Shown piece by piece: positions 46,298-58,659 of a DNA stretch of 64,000 nucleotides. Numbering within the stretch: the stretch's first letter is position 1; every line of letters begins with the position of its first letter. The translations under genes were made by a program, and so were the position numbers. Source of the stretch: Lithocarpus polystachyus (taxonomy: Eukaryota; Streptophyta; Magnoliopsida; Fagales; Fagaceae); contig CM066164.1 in the NCBI GenBank assembly GCA_033629205.1, positions 22,338,454 to 22,402,453 on the forward strand. Direction: 5' to 3'. The notes below the pieces were generated by a model, which saw only the letters and a program-made list of their open reading frames with translations, did no database searches and had not been told where the DNA came from.

Positions 46298-46850
46298 GAA
46301 AAGAAAAAATCCCTTTTTTGTTCTTCATCCAAGTCTTCATTGTTGCTGTTGATCTGGGTATTTTTTTTTTTTTTGTTTTAAAATTTTTGGGATAAAGATT
46401 GGATTTGTTTTATAGTTACCCACTTGAATTTAAGAAATTGATGGACAATTCATTATTAGTTTGTTAGCTCGAAATGTAATTTTAATGTCTTTTTTCCTAA
46501 TAGAAGAAATTGCCTACATTTCTGATATTATTCTTAAGAGTTTTTGTAAAGTTTTCTTATTCTTTTGATTAATGAAAAGTTACCGCTTCTCAAAAAAGAA
46601 AAAAAAAAAAGAAGGAATTTGTGTATTAGATTTTGATCATCACGTGCCGAGTAATATTGATTGTTTATTTATATTAATTTTTGATTTTAATGTAATATGA
46701 CATGGCAAAAAATATTTTTTTAGAGCAGTTAGCTACGTTAATATTTTCCATCTAAAACCTAATGGTAGGTAACAAATTGACATAATACTGAAAATGTTAG
46801 AAACCAAATTAACACAACTAAAAGGTTAACAATCAAATTAATATATGATG
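45230..46850. other. Intergenic with poly-A-ended remnant and (AAT)n
   Basis: (AAT)n at 46264-46294. Around 46440-46610 the sequence ends in an A-rich tail after AAGTTACCGCTTCTC, like a LINE 3' end. No coding domain. Confidence 0.4.
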
Positions 46851-46959
46851 TAATGGATACGGACCAACTTTATAGTTTACCCATTTTAGATTATATGGTC
46901 GGAGCACAATTCAATAAAATTTGTAGTACATTTAGAATCTCTTACCTGAATAACTTCCT

Positions 46960-47150
46960 CAAAACTCACAAAATTTTGCTTAAGAATATCAACGGAACCG
47001 AACAAGAAAACGAACTCTCAAGTTGTGGATATTTCAATCTTTCAGAAAGCTCACTAAAATCAATGCAAGACAATGCAATTCCAACCACAACTACAGTAAT
47101 CTCATATTTGACAATTTCCCCAAGGCCTTCTAATATTATGTCTTCCACAA
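46960..47150 (-). pseudogene. Possible NBS-LRR fragment
   Basis: The minus strand reads IALSCIDFSELSERLKYPQLE, then a frame change to FLFGSVDIL. This resembles the L-P-E-x-L-x-C-P-x-L pattern before the LRR repeats of RPS2-type resistance proteins. The match is short and partly frame-broken; it could be coincidence. Confidence 0.28.
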
Positions 47151-47629
47151 CTTCATCATTTTTCCCCCTTCACAAGCTTAAAATGTGGTACTTAGGTGGT
47201 TATGACTTGAACAACAAAACTATGATTGGGGAATTCTTGAAAGTTCCTAGCCTTGTAGGGTACACCATAAAATAGTTACCATAAGAAATAGTGCAATTGA
47301 ATCACCTTCTATTGTTGGATTTGAACCACTGTATCAAACTTGAAGTCACTCAACCCCATGACCTGATCAGTTAAACTTGAGTATTCTGAAATGAATGCCT
47401 AGATTTTTCCAGTCTCATGTTTCCAAGTTCTTTTAATTCCACTGTAGGACAGCCAATGGCTGGGGGTTCTTTTGAGTAATGCAGAATGTGGTGGATGGGA
47501 TATTATTCTTGTAATCTGAAGACACCTCAAAAAAAGAATGTATCAAAACACCTGAAATAATTGTGTTTCTTATATTTAACTTCTCTGTTTCATTGCTGAT
47601 CGTATACATTGCAACAATTGGGGGAAACT

Positions 47630-48570
47630 GATAGGGTATTACTTTATTGAAAAGTCTTCCTTAAACTATATGTATACCTGGCTATTATCCATGTGGAGTG
47701 CACAGCAGCACAGGTACGTAGGAAGGAGCCTACTGACTCTCTTATTCTGTTATTGTATTATTTCAGCATAATTCTATCCTAAATTTTCTTAGACTTCATA
47801 TCTTCTTGCAGGTGTACAAGCTTGTTGTACTGTTGGTGTCGGTGTACTACTCCTTGACTACTTGGAGCCATTTAAGATAGTGTGACTAATTCTTTTTCTA
47901 TGCATAGGGAATAGGCTTTAAAAAAATGTCGATGTATCTACTCTTTCTATGCTACATAGTACATGGCTTTTATTTACTTTAGTTCGTCTCTTTTCATTAT
48001 GACTTTGTCCTTAATTGTTTTTGTTTTCTTCTTTTTAACAGTGGTTGTTGGACAACATACAAATACTTCTTATGCTGCTTCTTGCAATGGTTTCACTTTA
48101 ATTTATTGGCGGGTTTCTTAATTTAGCTACGATGCCAAGCTATGTCACACAAATACCATCAGCATGCAATCCTCTTCATGCTGATCACAACTTCTGCTTG
48201 TTCTCTGAAGAACAGCACTTATAAAAGAAATTGCTTGGAACAAAATCTAATTGGCATTTGGATTTTACAAAATAGAAGAGAATGAAATATGAAATCAGCG
48301 TGATTTAAGGTAGCTTAGAAACAAGTACCAATGGGATGAGTGCGGAAGGAAAGCCTTGATAAAGCAAATGGAGAGCCAATGGAAGATTTATTTTTTCAAA
48401 TAAACCAAATCAAAGTATGGCTGAATTGCTGTTCCTCCAATTTTGATTTGTAGATGGCTGGCCAGAGAACTCCGAGGGACGGAAGATTGTTAAAGAGAAG
48501 CTTTATTTGCTTTTACATATTATTAGAACTGTAATCTGTGGCTATGGCCCCTTGATTGCATACCAAAAGT
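47630..48570 (+). pseudogene. Second DHHC S-acyltransferase copy, heavily deleted
   Basis: Carries decayed equivalents of exon 34540-34634, the following intron without the copia element, the start of exon 39645, then a jump to sequence equal to copy 1 at ~42085 (about 2.4 kb absent), the exon at 42280 (TGGTTGTTGGACAACATAC) and pieces of the last exon and 3' flank (copy 1 43376-43500 matches 48450-48570). It has no intact DHHC motif. Confidence 0.78.
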
Positions 48571-49049
48571 TGATAATTAGCTGATATGGTAAATTAAATT
48601 ACTCTCTAGAAAAGATATCTTTACTTGGTTTTGTAATTGAAGCATTGGATAAAAAATCTTGAATGCTAAGCAATTCGATCTGGACTCGGTGCTGCATTTG
48701 TAATAGGACATAAATATTTTAAAATTCTAAGTCCGGTAGGTGCAAGCTCCCCAGTGCTGCATGGTGGGCACGGAAAAGTATTATTTTTACATAATCAATT
48801 CGACAATATGAATTTTACGTATGAACAAGTTTTATATGTTTTTTCTCCAAAAAAAAAAAAAAAAAGGTTCAATACGTTTCTCCAAAAAAATAAAAAGTTC
48901 TATATATTTCTAATTACAATGCAGAGCCTTAATGGCCAGTTTAGAATCTTTAGATCAAGGGGAGTGAAAGTAGAGTAAAATTGGTTAGAAGTGGCCATAA
49001 CACATCATGTAAATAATATAAAGTTTAATAATTAAGGATATTTTGTAAT

Positions 49050-51600
49050 GCTAAACAAAAAAAATTCACTAACTTTTTGGTTAAAGAATATGGCTTATGA
49101 TATTGGCCCAGAGGTTCTATACTTCTATAATTGTGAAGCCCAGGTAGACCTATTTGGGCCTCTTCAATTTCATAAACCCATATTTTTTTAAAACATTTTT
49201 CATAACTTATTAAAGTTGTTAGTTTTGATTTGAAGAACTCAGTATTAGACAATGTGTTTGTCTAACTCATTTGTGTAGGCTGAAAATTGAAAAATTACAT
49301 AAAGTTAGCCCAACCAATGAAATTTGGGGTTGATTCTCAAAAAAGAAAAAGAAAAAGAAAAAGAAAAAGAAAAGAAAAGAAATTTGGGGTTGAAGGAAAT
49401 ACAAACTCTATAATTTAGAATGTGTAACAAATTAAATAATATAATTTTATAAGTAATAATTAAATCTTGAGATTTGAAGTTAACACAATATACCCCCACC
49501 CATAAAATTTTTTATTTTTTTATTTTATATAAGATAGAATTTCTACTTTAACCTAATCTAAGTGTATATTTGTGTGAAACTCCCTCTTAGAGACTTGAAC
49601 CCCGGCCTTTATCCTCCACACTCCATAAGCATTTATATTTGTGGAATGACCAACGCACCAAGGATGCGCGGTGGTCACCCATATTAAACCCCAAAGACAA
49701 CGTTATTCTAGTTAAATTGGCTTAGATTAAATTTATTACACTCCCAAATTACAGATTTTAAAATGTAATTTTCTCTTTCAATTTTATATAATTAATTCTT
49801 ATAATATGAATTTTATAATATAAATTCTATATTCCCTTATCCATAAATTTTGTAATGAATAATTGAATTTTATTACATCATTAATAATTTAAGCAAATAC
49901 TATATTAAAACAATGATAGTCAACATTTGTTTATATATTAACAATGGGTAAAATTTTAATTCACTTAATTCAAAATAGATAAATAGGATTTCATAAATTT
50001 CAAGTTAGAGTCATCCTAAAAAGTTTAAAGGACTCTAATTAAGTTCCTGCACGTCTTTTTAGATGACAAAACTTAGGTACAGTACTTTAGTTTCTATCCC
50101 ATAAGTTCTCTTCTTAAGATTCAGACATGTGGTTACTTAACTAAAAAATACACGTCTATCCTATGAGAAAAAATCCATACGACAAAATCTTAAAAGGGGA
50201 ACCTAAGGAACAGCACTTAAGTATTGTACCTAAATCTTGCTCTTTTTTAAATAAATAATAATAAAAAAAAGGATTTATGCTTTTGAAGATGTTGACAATA
50301 AGCCTTTTTAATTCTAAACATTGGGAAGTAACATGAGACCAACAGAAAGAAACTTAAGATTAAAAAAAACACATACCCTCTTAAATCTCAAATGCAAAAA
50401 AAAATCTTATAAGATTGTTTCTTGTAATTTTCTTTTGCATAACTTGTGAGTATCATAGATATGTGAGATCCATCAAATATGAGAGAAACATTCCACGACG
50501 CAGTCTTAGGAAATGCTTCTCAAATGGAGGGAATTGTTGCAATCCACGTTCAAGTTTTAACTCCTGTCCATGGCAAGGTGCCTCACTCTTTTCCCTAGTC
50601 CAGTGAGTGAACAAATTGATAAAAAGTCACAGGTCTTACCTCATAGAACTTTTTTTTTTTTTTTTTGATAAAAACCTCATAGAACTTTGATTGCCAAAGA
50701 CATGCTCACTTTACTTTCTTGTAAAGTAGTCGCTAAGGAAAATTTTATTTTGGTTTGACAATTATTGGCTTTCTTGTGGACTCGTAAGGAAAATTCTTGC
50801 AGGTCCTCTTATTGAGTTGGAGTTCAATCTTAAGGTGGTGGACAATCTCTCCGCTCGAGAAAGTGGGATTTCAAATGTAGTAGGATTTCCTTTAAAATTC
50901 CTAACTACTAGAAACAAGTAATCCAAGCCACTAATTTGTCACAAATCCACCTCCTCGAGATTAAAAAAAATAATAATAAAAAAGGTAATTTTTTAGTCTA
51001 GGCTGCCTTTTGATTCCATAAATAAAATAGCCCCAAGGACAAGTGTTAGTAGATTAGAAATAAACGACATGTCCAATATAAAACAAAATCAAATATGAAA
51101 AATAACAATTTTGAATTATAAAAGACTAAAATAAATAAAAAAAATTTAAGTACAAAAGTTTTATTTTAATACATATATATATATATATATTATAATTTAA
51201 AAACCTATTTACAGTAATCTTATCAAACGCAAACGTATGTTTTGATCAACTTCCAGATGCTCCAACCAAGAAAAATAGCGTACTTTTGAATGAACTCAAT
51301 AATTCTGCCTCTCACTATCCAATATGGTGAACAAAAGCAATGGGAAAGAAAGGAAAAAGACAAGGGAAAAAAAAGTTACAAGCTTCTTATCTTTGACTTT
51401 GATAGCTGCTGTCCCACTCTCATAATCCCGTGATTCATTGGCATTTTCCTAGCTAGTAAGAATTCAAAAGATTCGTTCCACAATGTGGATCCAGATTTTT
51501 CAAAAAGCAAAACAATGGTAATTGTATAGTGAACGAATTGTTTAGCATTGAATGGTCACCCATATTATGAATAAAAAAGGGTAACCGAACAAAGACTTCT
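49050..51600. repeat. Diverged segmental duplication, copy 1
   Basis: Aligns in order with 53290-58800, e.g. TTAAAGAATATGG, TTAGACAATG, CTCTATAATTTAGAATGT, ACATTC(C/T)ACGA, GGCATTTTCCTAG. Noncoding in both copies. This copy holds a SINE that copy 2 lacks. Confidence 0.8.
49505..49675 (-). mobile_element. tRNA-derived SINE with 8 bp target duplication
   Basis: On the minus strand it has TGGTGCGTTGGTCA (box A region) and GGGGTTCAAGTCT (box B), then an A-rich tail. CACCCATA flanks both sides (49497-49504, 49676-49683). The paralogous site near 53640 is uninterrupted (CCCACATTAAATCCC), which confirms the insertion. Confidence 0.85.
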
Positions 51601-51664
51601 ATGTTTATTTTATTTATTTATTTTGTTCTTTTTTTTTTTTTTTGAGAAACTATATTGCTCATGT

Positions 51665-51996
51665 AAGTGTTTAGAATTTTTCGAATATTTTTTTGAGTAA
51701 ATAGTAATACTTATTAGAACACAAAAAAATAATAATAATAATAGCATTTTAAACTGAGATTATAATACATTACATAATTAGAGTACAACTACAAAAAAAC
51801 CTAACCTTTGTAGTTGTAGACTGAGGTTATTAAGTGTTTAGAATTTTTCGAATATTTTTTTAAGTAAATAGTAATACTTATTAGAATACAAAAAAAAAAA
51901 ATAATAATAGCATTTTAAACTGGGATTATAATACATTACATAATCAGAGTACAACTACAAAAAAACCTAACATTTGTAGTTGTAGACTGAGGTTAT
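51665..51996. repeat. 167 bp tandem duplication
   Basis: Two units beginning AAGTGTTTAGAATTTTTCG at 51665 and 51832, differing at only a few bases and in an A-run. Confidence 0.9.
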
Positions 51997-52010
51997 AATT
52001 AGCGGACACT

Positions 52011-52526
52011 AGGGGTACATTTGGTACACTGTAATAATTATTAAATGGGAATAGGAATAAGTATTACAAGGAATACATTAATTTGGAATGTAATTAATAT
52101 TACTATTCATTAGTTTGGTGACCATTTAGGAATAGAATCCTGAATATGCATCTACAATTTAGTAGAGTATAAAAAGAAGGTGCAATTACATCATTTTTAA
52201 GTCAAATTTTTTAAAATACACTTATTTTAGGGTGTTCAAAATAGAGAAAATAATTAACAACAAAGAAAATTTATTTTCTTTCCTTTTGAAGATGTGGTAT
52301 GTAATGGCTTTTTAGGAAAATTTTTTAAAAAGTTATTACATAAGGTGAAGGAATAGATATTCAGTACTTTAATTTGATAAAGAATAGTTATTCCTCATTT
52401 TGAAGAATAGCTATTCATAAGGAATAACTATTCATTGTAATAAAAACATAATCAAACAACCGAATAGTTATGCCATAAAAATATCTATTACATTATAGTG
52501 TCTATTACAGTCTACCAAACGTGCCT
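52011..52526. mobile_element. MITE-like element, family A copy 2
   Basis: Ends AGGGGTACATTTGGTACACTG and CAGTCTACCAAACGTGCCTT. 516 bp; similar to 7121-7640 in ends and in the TATTCCT-rich interior. Confidence 0.68.
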
Positions 52527-53827
52527 TAATTAATTACAAAGATGAATCTCTTATGAGTCTTTAATCTAATATACATTAGGGGATTGCAAAGATGAATCTC
52601 TTATGAGTGATCTTAATATGTTGCTTAAATATTTAAATCTAGAACTTCATGAATCTTAAGAAGTCGGAAAACTATTGTAACAATCTTTTGAGATTTTTAA
52701 CTTAAATTGGAAGCATATTATAAATCTTACATATATAGTTGTATACTCAACCTTTTGAGTTATATGTGATTATGCACCCCATACATACTTTTTGGCAAGA
52801 TATATATACATGTAAAATTTAACATGAATGTATTAATTTAATAAATAGTATTAGGTGAAAATAACCTTGGAGATGTTCAATGCCAATGAGAAAAATCTTA
52901 TTATTACGACTTATGATATCAATAATAATTAATATTAATCTAGTCACATTGATCCTTAAATTTTACAACTTTTGTAAAGATCGTATAGTGATCATTTTGT
53001 TTTCAAATTAAGGTGAGAATGATGTGAACAGCAACACTACACTTTGTAGCCAATAAATCTTGACTCATCTTCTTAAAAAAAAAAAAATTGGACTCAAATG
53101 ACATTCAAATAGGATTGTGGATTCTGATTCAAATAGACATTTTATACATATGTACTTTATAAAATAAAAAAGAAAAACTTAACTGTCTTTTCCCTTTTTG
53201 TAGTGGTATTTTGAGTTAAATAATGTATTTGAGTTTTGTGAAAGAGTGTAATTAAGTCTGTATTTAATAGTTAGCTTGTTTCTTAAAAAAAAAATTCATA
53301 ATTTTTTTTCATTAAAGAATATGGGCTTATAATATGGCCCATAGGTTAAATTATATTTTCTCTTCGGATATAATCATAAACCCATAAATTTTTAACACTT
53401 TTTACAACCTATTAAAGTGGTTACTTTTGATGGAAGACCTTATTATTAGACAATGGGTCTAATACATGTGTGTAGGCTAAAAACTGAGAAATACATGATG
53501 TGAACCCAACCAAAAGAAATTTGGGATTAAAGTAAAAACAAACTCTATAATTTAGAATGTATAACAAAATAATTCATAGTATAATTTCAAAAGTAATAAA
53601 TTAAATCTTGAGCTTTGAAAATTTAACCAAATATACCCCCGACCCACATTAAATCCCAAAGACAACATTATTCTACTTAAATTGGCTGAGATTTAATTTA
53701 AAAAGTAATTTTTTGCTTTCATTTTTATATAATTAATTATATAATATGAATTTTACATGTGAACAAGTTCTCTCTCACTCTCTCACTCTCTCTCTCTCTC
53801 TCCCTATATATATATATATATATATGA

Positions 53828-55500
53828 GATGGGTTCAAGTTACACATTTTTTAAATCATTGGATTTAAATAGATCCAATAGTTAAAAAAAATCATTATTG
53901 TTAATATTCTAATTGATCGCATTTATTATTTCTTATTTAACACATTCTATACTTATTTCTAAATCAAAAAAAAAAAAAAAATTTATACATCTGACTGTTT
54001 CTCTCTCCATTGCACGTCTCTCTCTCTCTCTTTCTCTTTGCACGTTTCTCTCTCTATCTCCTACACGGCTCTTCCACCACCATGGGTAGGTCGCTGGCAA
54101 AAAAAGAAAAAGAAAAAAAGAAAAGCCACAACCTGCCTAACTTTGATTAATGACAAAACTATTGCTATGCATTTTGCTGTTATGGGTGAGAACCAATTAT
54201 GCACAAATACACATGGTTCTGCTATGCCGTTTTATTGCTTGGTCCTGTCTATCATACAGATAGTGATCTTATTGTTGTGCTGCTCAAGTAGAAAATAAAA
54301 AGATTAAATAACTATCCAAAGGGGTATACAACCAGAACCTCAAATTTATAGATGACTTCAAACACTAGTAATGGATGGCCCCCCTCTATTTCAAATTTTA
54401 TTAGGTTCGTGTGTTGCTCAAGTCCACACAAAAGCTTTATAAATCCTTGGTGAAAGGTCTCACATTGTCTTTTTGAGCCTCATAGCATGTTGGCTGATAA
54501 TGTGTATGTTTTGTTGGTTGTAGTTTAGGTCTTATCTTTGTTGTTGCTCAGTAGAAAAAGAAATTGTCAGCAATGCCTAATTAGCCCATTCTAATTCCTC
54601 AAAACTCATGCTGGATGATTCTAGAAAAGGAACTAAGGAAGCCCTTTGAGAAAAAAGAAGTTCCATGATTGTTCAAAGATAGTAATAGTTGATGTATAAA
54701 TCCCATTGTGGCCTGCTAATTATGTTGTTTCAGATACTATTGGTATGATTAGTGGACATTCATTATGGTTCTGTAGAATAAAGTTTTTAATTTAAATTCT
54801 TGTATTAGAAAAATAGTTAGTGATTTAGATGAAATTCCATCAGTTGTGCAATGCTTAATTTCAGTTGTTCCCTTGCAACTATTGTTAAATTGTTGTTGGC
54901 TAGAATTGCTGATGCAGGCACATTGCTTGCAGTTCCGTGGGCTTGTTGACAAGATAGAATTGGCTGTCATCTAGAAGTAATACATGTTAGATATATTGTC
55001 GAATCCTTGATTTTCCATTGCTAAAGGGATTTTTGTTGGCGTATGCAGATGTTCTACAGCAAGGTTGGGTTGTGGACCTTGCCTCTTGAAAGCATTACAC
55101 CATCAAGGGAGTCAAATTGTAATGCTTTCCAACTATAATTATCATCTACATGTCAAAGGATCAAACAATAAAACAGCATAGCAAAACCATGTGTATTCGT
55201 GCATAATTGGTTCTCATCCATAACAGCAAAACGGCATAGCAATAGTTTTGTTATTAATCAAAGTTAGGCAAGTTGTGGCTTCTCTTTTTTTTTTTTCTTT
55301 TTTTCTTTTTTTGCTGCCAACAACCTAGCCGCGAAGGAGATAGAGAGAGAAATGTGCATAGAGAAATTTAGAAGTATATATAGAATGTATTAAATAAGGA
55401 ATAATAAATTATATCAATTAGAATATCAGCATATTTGAGGGTCTTTTTTTACTGTTGAATCTACTTAAATCCAATGGTTTAAAAAAGGTGTAACTTGAAC

Positions 55501-55505
<5 letters not shown>
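53828..55505. mobile_element. 1.68 kb element with arms of ~350-420 bp
   Basis: Starts GATGGGTTCAAGTTACAC and ends with its complement GTGTAACTTGAACCCATC. The inverted arms (53828-~54245 and ~55155-55505) also share the blocks TTGGATTTAA, TATTCTAATTGAT, CACAACCTGCCTAAC and GTGAGAACCAATTATGCAC. It sits in a (CT)n(AT)n tract, which hides any target duplication. The centre has no transposase. It behaves like a Mutator-type or foldback nonautonomous element. Confidence 0.82.
54250..55150. other. Core of the long-arm element, possible captured exons
   Basis: Plus-strand stretches such as MQAHCLQFRGLVDKIELAVI (about 54913) and, after a TATGCAG acceptor at ~55048, FYSKVGLWTLPLESIT, look like exons, but no family is recognised and the frames are short. 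Confidence 0.3.

Positions 55506-55584
<79 letters not shown>
55506..55584. repeat. (CT)n(AT)n microsatellite
   Basis: Long CT run followed by AT repeats, matching the run on the other side of the 53828-55505 element (53763-53825). Confidence 0.9.
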
Positions 55585-55586
<2 letters not shown>

Positions 55587-55636
55587 CAAAAGTGTTATCT
55601 GTAAATTTTGTAATGAATGGATTAAATTTTATCGCG

Positions 55637-55910
55637 TTGGACGCTGTTTGGCCACATCATTAATGAAACCAAGCAATTTGGAGGAATGTTGAGGAGCTGT
55701 ATGTTCCAGCATGTTCGGCGAGAGGGAAATAGGCTAGCTCATAGTTTAGCTAAAAATGCAGTTTTATCTACAGACACTGATGTATGGGTAGAAACTCTAC
55801 CCAAAGATGTGGAAGACGTATTTCAATCGGATTTACCTTGAGCTTATTTTGTTTTGGTGTTGGTTCTTAATAATATTTCGCTTACATTCTTCTCAAAAAA
55901 AAAAAATAAA
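55637..55910 (+). mobile_element. 5'-truncated LINE 3' end
   Basis: Open frame 55641-55841 reads MFQHVRREGNRLAHSLAKNA and DVWVETLPKDVEDVFQSD before TGA, the C-terminus of the LINE RNase H domain. A short 3' UTR and poly(A) at 55895-55910 follow. TTATCGC occurs on both sides (55629-55635, 55911-55917), a plausible target duplication. Confidence 0.82.
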
Positions 55911-57500
55911 TTATCGCATCATTATTAATTTAAACAGATATTAAAAGAATGGTAGCTAAGGTTTGTTTATATATTAACAACCTTAGTTTATTAAAAAAGG
56001 AAAAAAAAAAACCTAGTAAAATTTAATTCACCTCAAAATAGATGGATAAGATATTATAAATTTCAAATTAGAGTCATGCTAAAAACCTTATAGGACTCTA
56101 ATTAAGTCCTAGCAAAACTTTTTAAGTAAATAATAATAATAATAATAACAAAAAGATCTATGCTTTTGAAGATTTTGACAATTGGGCTTAGTAGACTCTG
56201 AACTTTAGGAAGTAACATGAGCCAACCGAAAGAAACTTGGGATCAAATAAAACAGATATTCTCTTGGGTCTCAAATGTGAAAAATTCTCTTATAAGCTTG
56301 TCTCATGTAGTGTTCCTTCACGTAACTTGTGGGTACTACATATGTATAGGATCAATCAAATATGAGAGAAACATTCTACGAGACAGTTTTACGAGATACT
56401 TTTCCTCAAATGGAATGCATAGTTGCAGCCCATGTCCAACTTTTAACTCCTCTCTATGGCAACGCGTCTCACTCTTATTAACTATGTTTTCTTGACAATA
56501 CCTATGTATATAGTACAAACCATCCTTCTCTTTAGCCCAACATGTGAGCGGATTAACAAAAAGTCACAGGTCTTGGCTCTAAGGGGACTCTAATTGCCGA
56601 AGACATGCTCACTTTACTTTCCTGGAAATTAGCCACTAAGGAAAATTTTATTTTGGTTTGACAACTGGCTTCCTTATGAATTTTTAAGGAAAATTTTTGC
56701 CGGTCCTCTTATTGAGTTGGAGTTCAATCCTCCACTTGGGAAAGTGGGATTTTAATTGTAGTAGGATTTCCTTTGAAATTCTTACCGATTAAAAACAAGT
56801 AATCAGAGTCACTCATTTGTCACAAATCCACCTCCCCAGTATACACAATTTTGGCCCTCCAACTCAGGAACTTTAAAAGTCTAGGCTGCCTTTTTGATTC
56901 CTTAAATAAAATAACTACAATGATAAATGTTACCAGATTACAAAATTACAAGTAAAATAAACAATATGCCAATACGAAACAAAATCAAAATGAAGAATAA
57001 AAATTTTGAAATATAAAATAACAAAAACTTGATGTACAAAAGTTGCATTTTAATATATTATATCATAATTTAGAAATCTGTCTACATTAATCTTATCAAA
57101 CGCAAACATAGGCTTTGATGGGCTCAGTTTTTATCCAATACCTCTGCTGCATTGAAATCATTGCGATTATAACATATATCTATTTTCAGACACATGTTAT
57201 GATCACAACAAATCCAATGTACAGAAGCCGGACCCAGCTTTAATCAACAGTTTACTTTAATCAACTCAAAAATTCAGTCTCCCTCTATGGCACCAACCAA
57301 TGACTACGGTGAAGAAATCGAGAAAAGCAAAGGGAAAAGATTAAAGAATAGAAAAGAAAATAGTACACTTCAATCAATTCAATAATTCTGCCTCCCACTA
57401 TCCAATATTGTGAAAAAAAGCAAAGCAAAAGACAAAGAAAAAGTTACAAACTCCTTATCTTTCATGGCTGCTGTCTTACTCACTCCCACTCCCATATTCG

Positions 57501-57692
57501 GGAGAAATTATACGGTCTTCATAGTGGATTATGTTATTTATCCACTATTTCAGTAAAAGACTCATATTTATTTAAAATTATTGAGTCAGTATTCAGTTTT
57601 TATTTAAAACTCCACAATTTTAAACAAATGAAAGTCTTTTACTTAAATGGTGGACCACATCACTTGTCCACTATAAAGACCTTATAATTTCT
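57501..57692. mobile_element. Hairpin MITE absent from paralogous segment
   Basis: The left arm GGAGAAATTATACGGTCTTC is mirrored by GACCTTATAATTTCTCC on the right. Flanks CCATATTCG and CCATAGTCG look like a 9 bp duplication with one mismatch. Copy 1 near 51425 lacks it. Confidence 0.75.
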
Positions 57693-57735
57693 CCATAGTC
57701 GGACGACTGATGACCCTTTGGCATTTTCCTAGTAA

Positions 57736-58455
57736 GAGCATCCACACCAGTCCTTCTAAAATGCAAAAAGTGACAAAATTTGCACAATATGAGCCAAAAA
57801 AACGCCCACATTAGTGGGTGTAAAAACTTGTAAATATGCACCTATGAATAGTAACCATGCATATATCCACGATTATTGTTCATGTGCAAAAGATTTTTTT
57901 ATTCTTTTTTTTTTCTCTCTCTCTGACTCCTTCTCTTCCCAAACCAACAACCCAGCTCTTCCCAAACCAACAACCAAGCATGCTAGAATAAGAAGAAGGA
58001 AGAATAAAATAACAACCCAACCACCAAACCCAGCGCCACCACCAAACACCGCATCCTAGCACAAAAAATAGTCCAAACCCACCGGAAAACTCACGTGAAC
58101 TGCCCAACGGAGCTGGATCTGTCGCCTATCTGCTGCCGTCGGGTCTTCCATTGCTACCGCCGGATCTTCCATTGCTGTCATCAGTTGGGGGTGGGAGGCG
58201 AAGGGTCGTCAATTGGGGGTGGGAGGCAAAGGATCGTCGATTAGGAGTGGGAGGCAAAGGGTCGGTGGTGGAGGAGAGAGGGAAGGGTGATGGAAAAAGG
58301 GAGGCCAAATCGATGGAGGGCTGAGGCGGCGAGCTGGATCGGCAGCGACTGCGGGTTGGGTGCGGCGGCTGTGAGGGAGAGAGTAAGGGAAGGAGAGGAA
58401 CGATGAGAGCGCTGAAAAAAAAATAGAGGAACCGGTGAGAGAGAGTGAGAGAATG

Positions 58456-58504
<49 letters not shown>

Positions 58505-58652
58505 TTGATAAAGAATGAATATTTTATTGAAAAGTATTGTAAAATAGATAAACTGATGTGGGTGTTTTGTAAAAATAATAGTGTAAAATAGAAAAAGTAG
58601 GTTTTTTGTGCAAAATAGACGGAATCTTTTGCACGAGTTAATGTGGTTACTC
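57736..58652. mobile_element. Harbinger/Tourist-like MITE with TAA duplication and empty site
   Basis: Ends GAGCATCCACA and TGTGGTTACTC, TAA on both sides (57733-57735, 58653-58655). The paralog at ~51450 reads CTAGTAAGAATTCAAAAG with a single TAA. Inside are (AAT)n at 58459-58502 and GC-rich stretches without a domain. Confidence 0.9.
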
Positions 58653-58659
58653 TAAGAAT

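Noticed and set aside
46853..47275. 140-codon plus-strand frame
   Set aside because: No domain; the opposite strand gives a weak LRR-like reading, so the plus frame is probably a shadow.
49580..49680. Possible tRNA gene
   Set aside because: Box A and B are present, but no cloverleaf could be drawn; an A-rich tail and target duplication mark it as a SINE.
55495..55692. 65-codon frame with Leu-Ser and Ile-Tyr repeats
   Set aside because: Pure translation of the (CT)n(AT)n microsatellite.
57814..58308. Pro/Asn- or Gly/Trp-rich frames
   Set aside because: Inside the TAA-flanked MITE; low-complexity, no domain.
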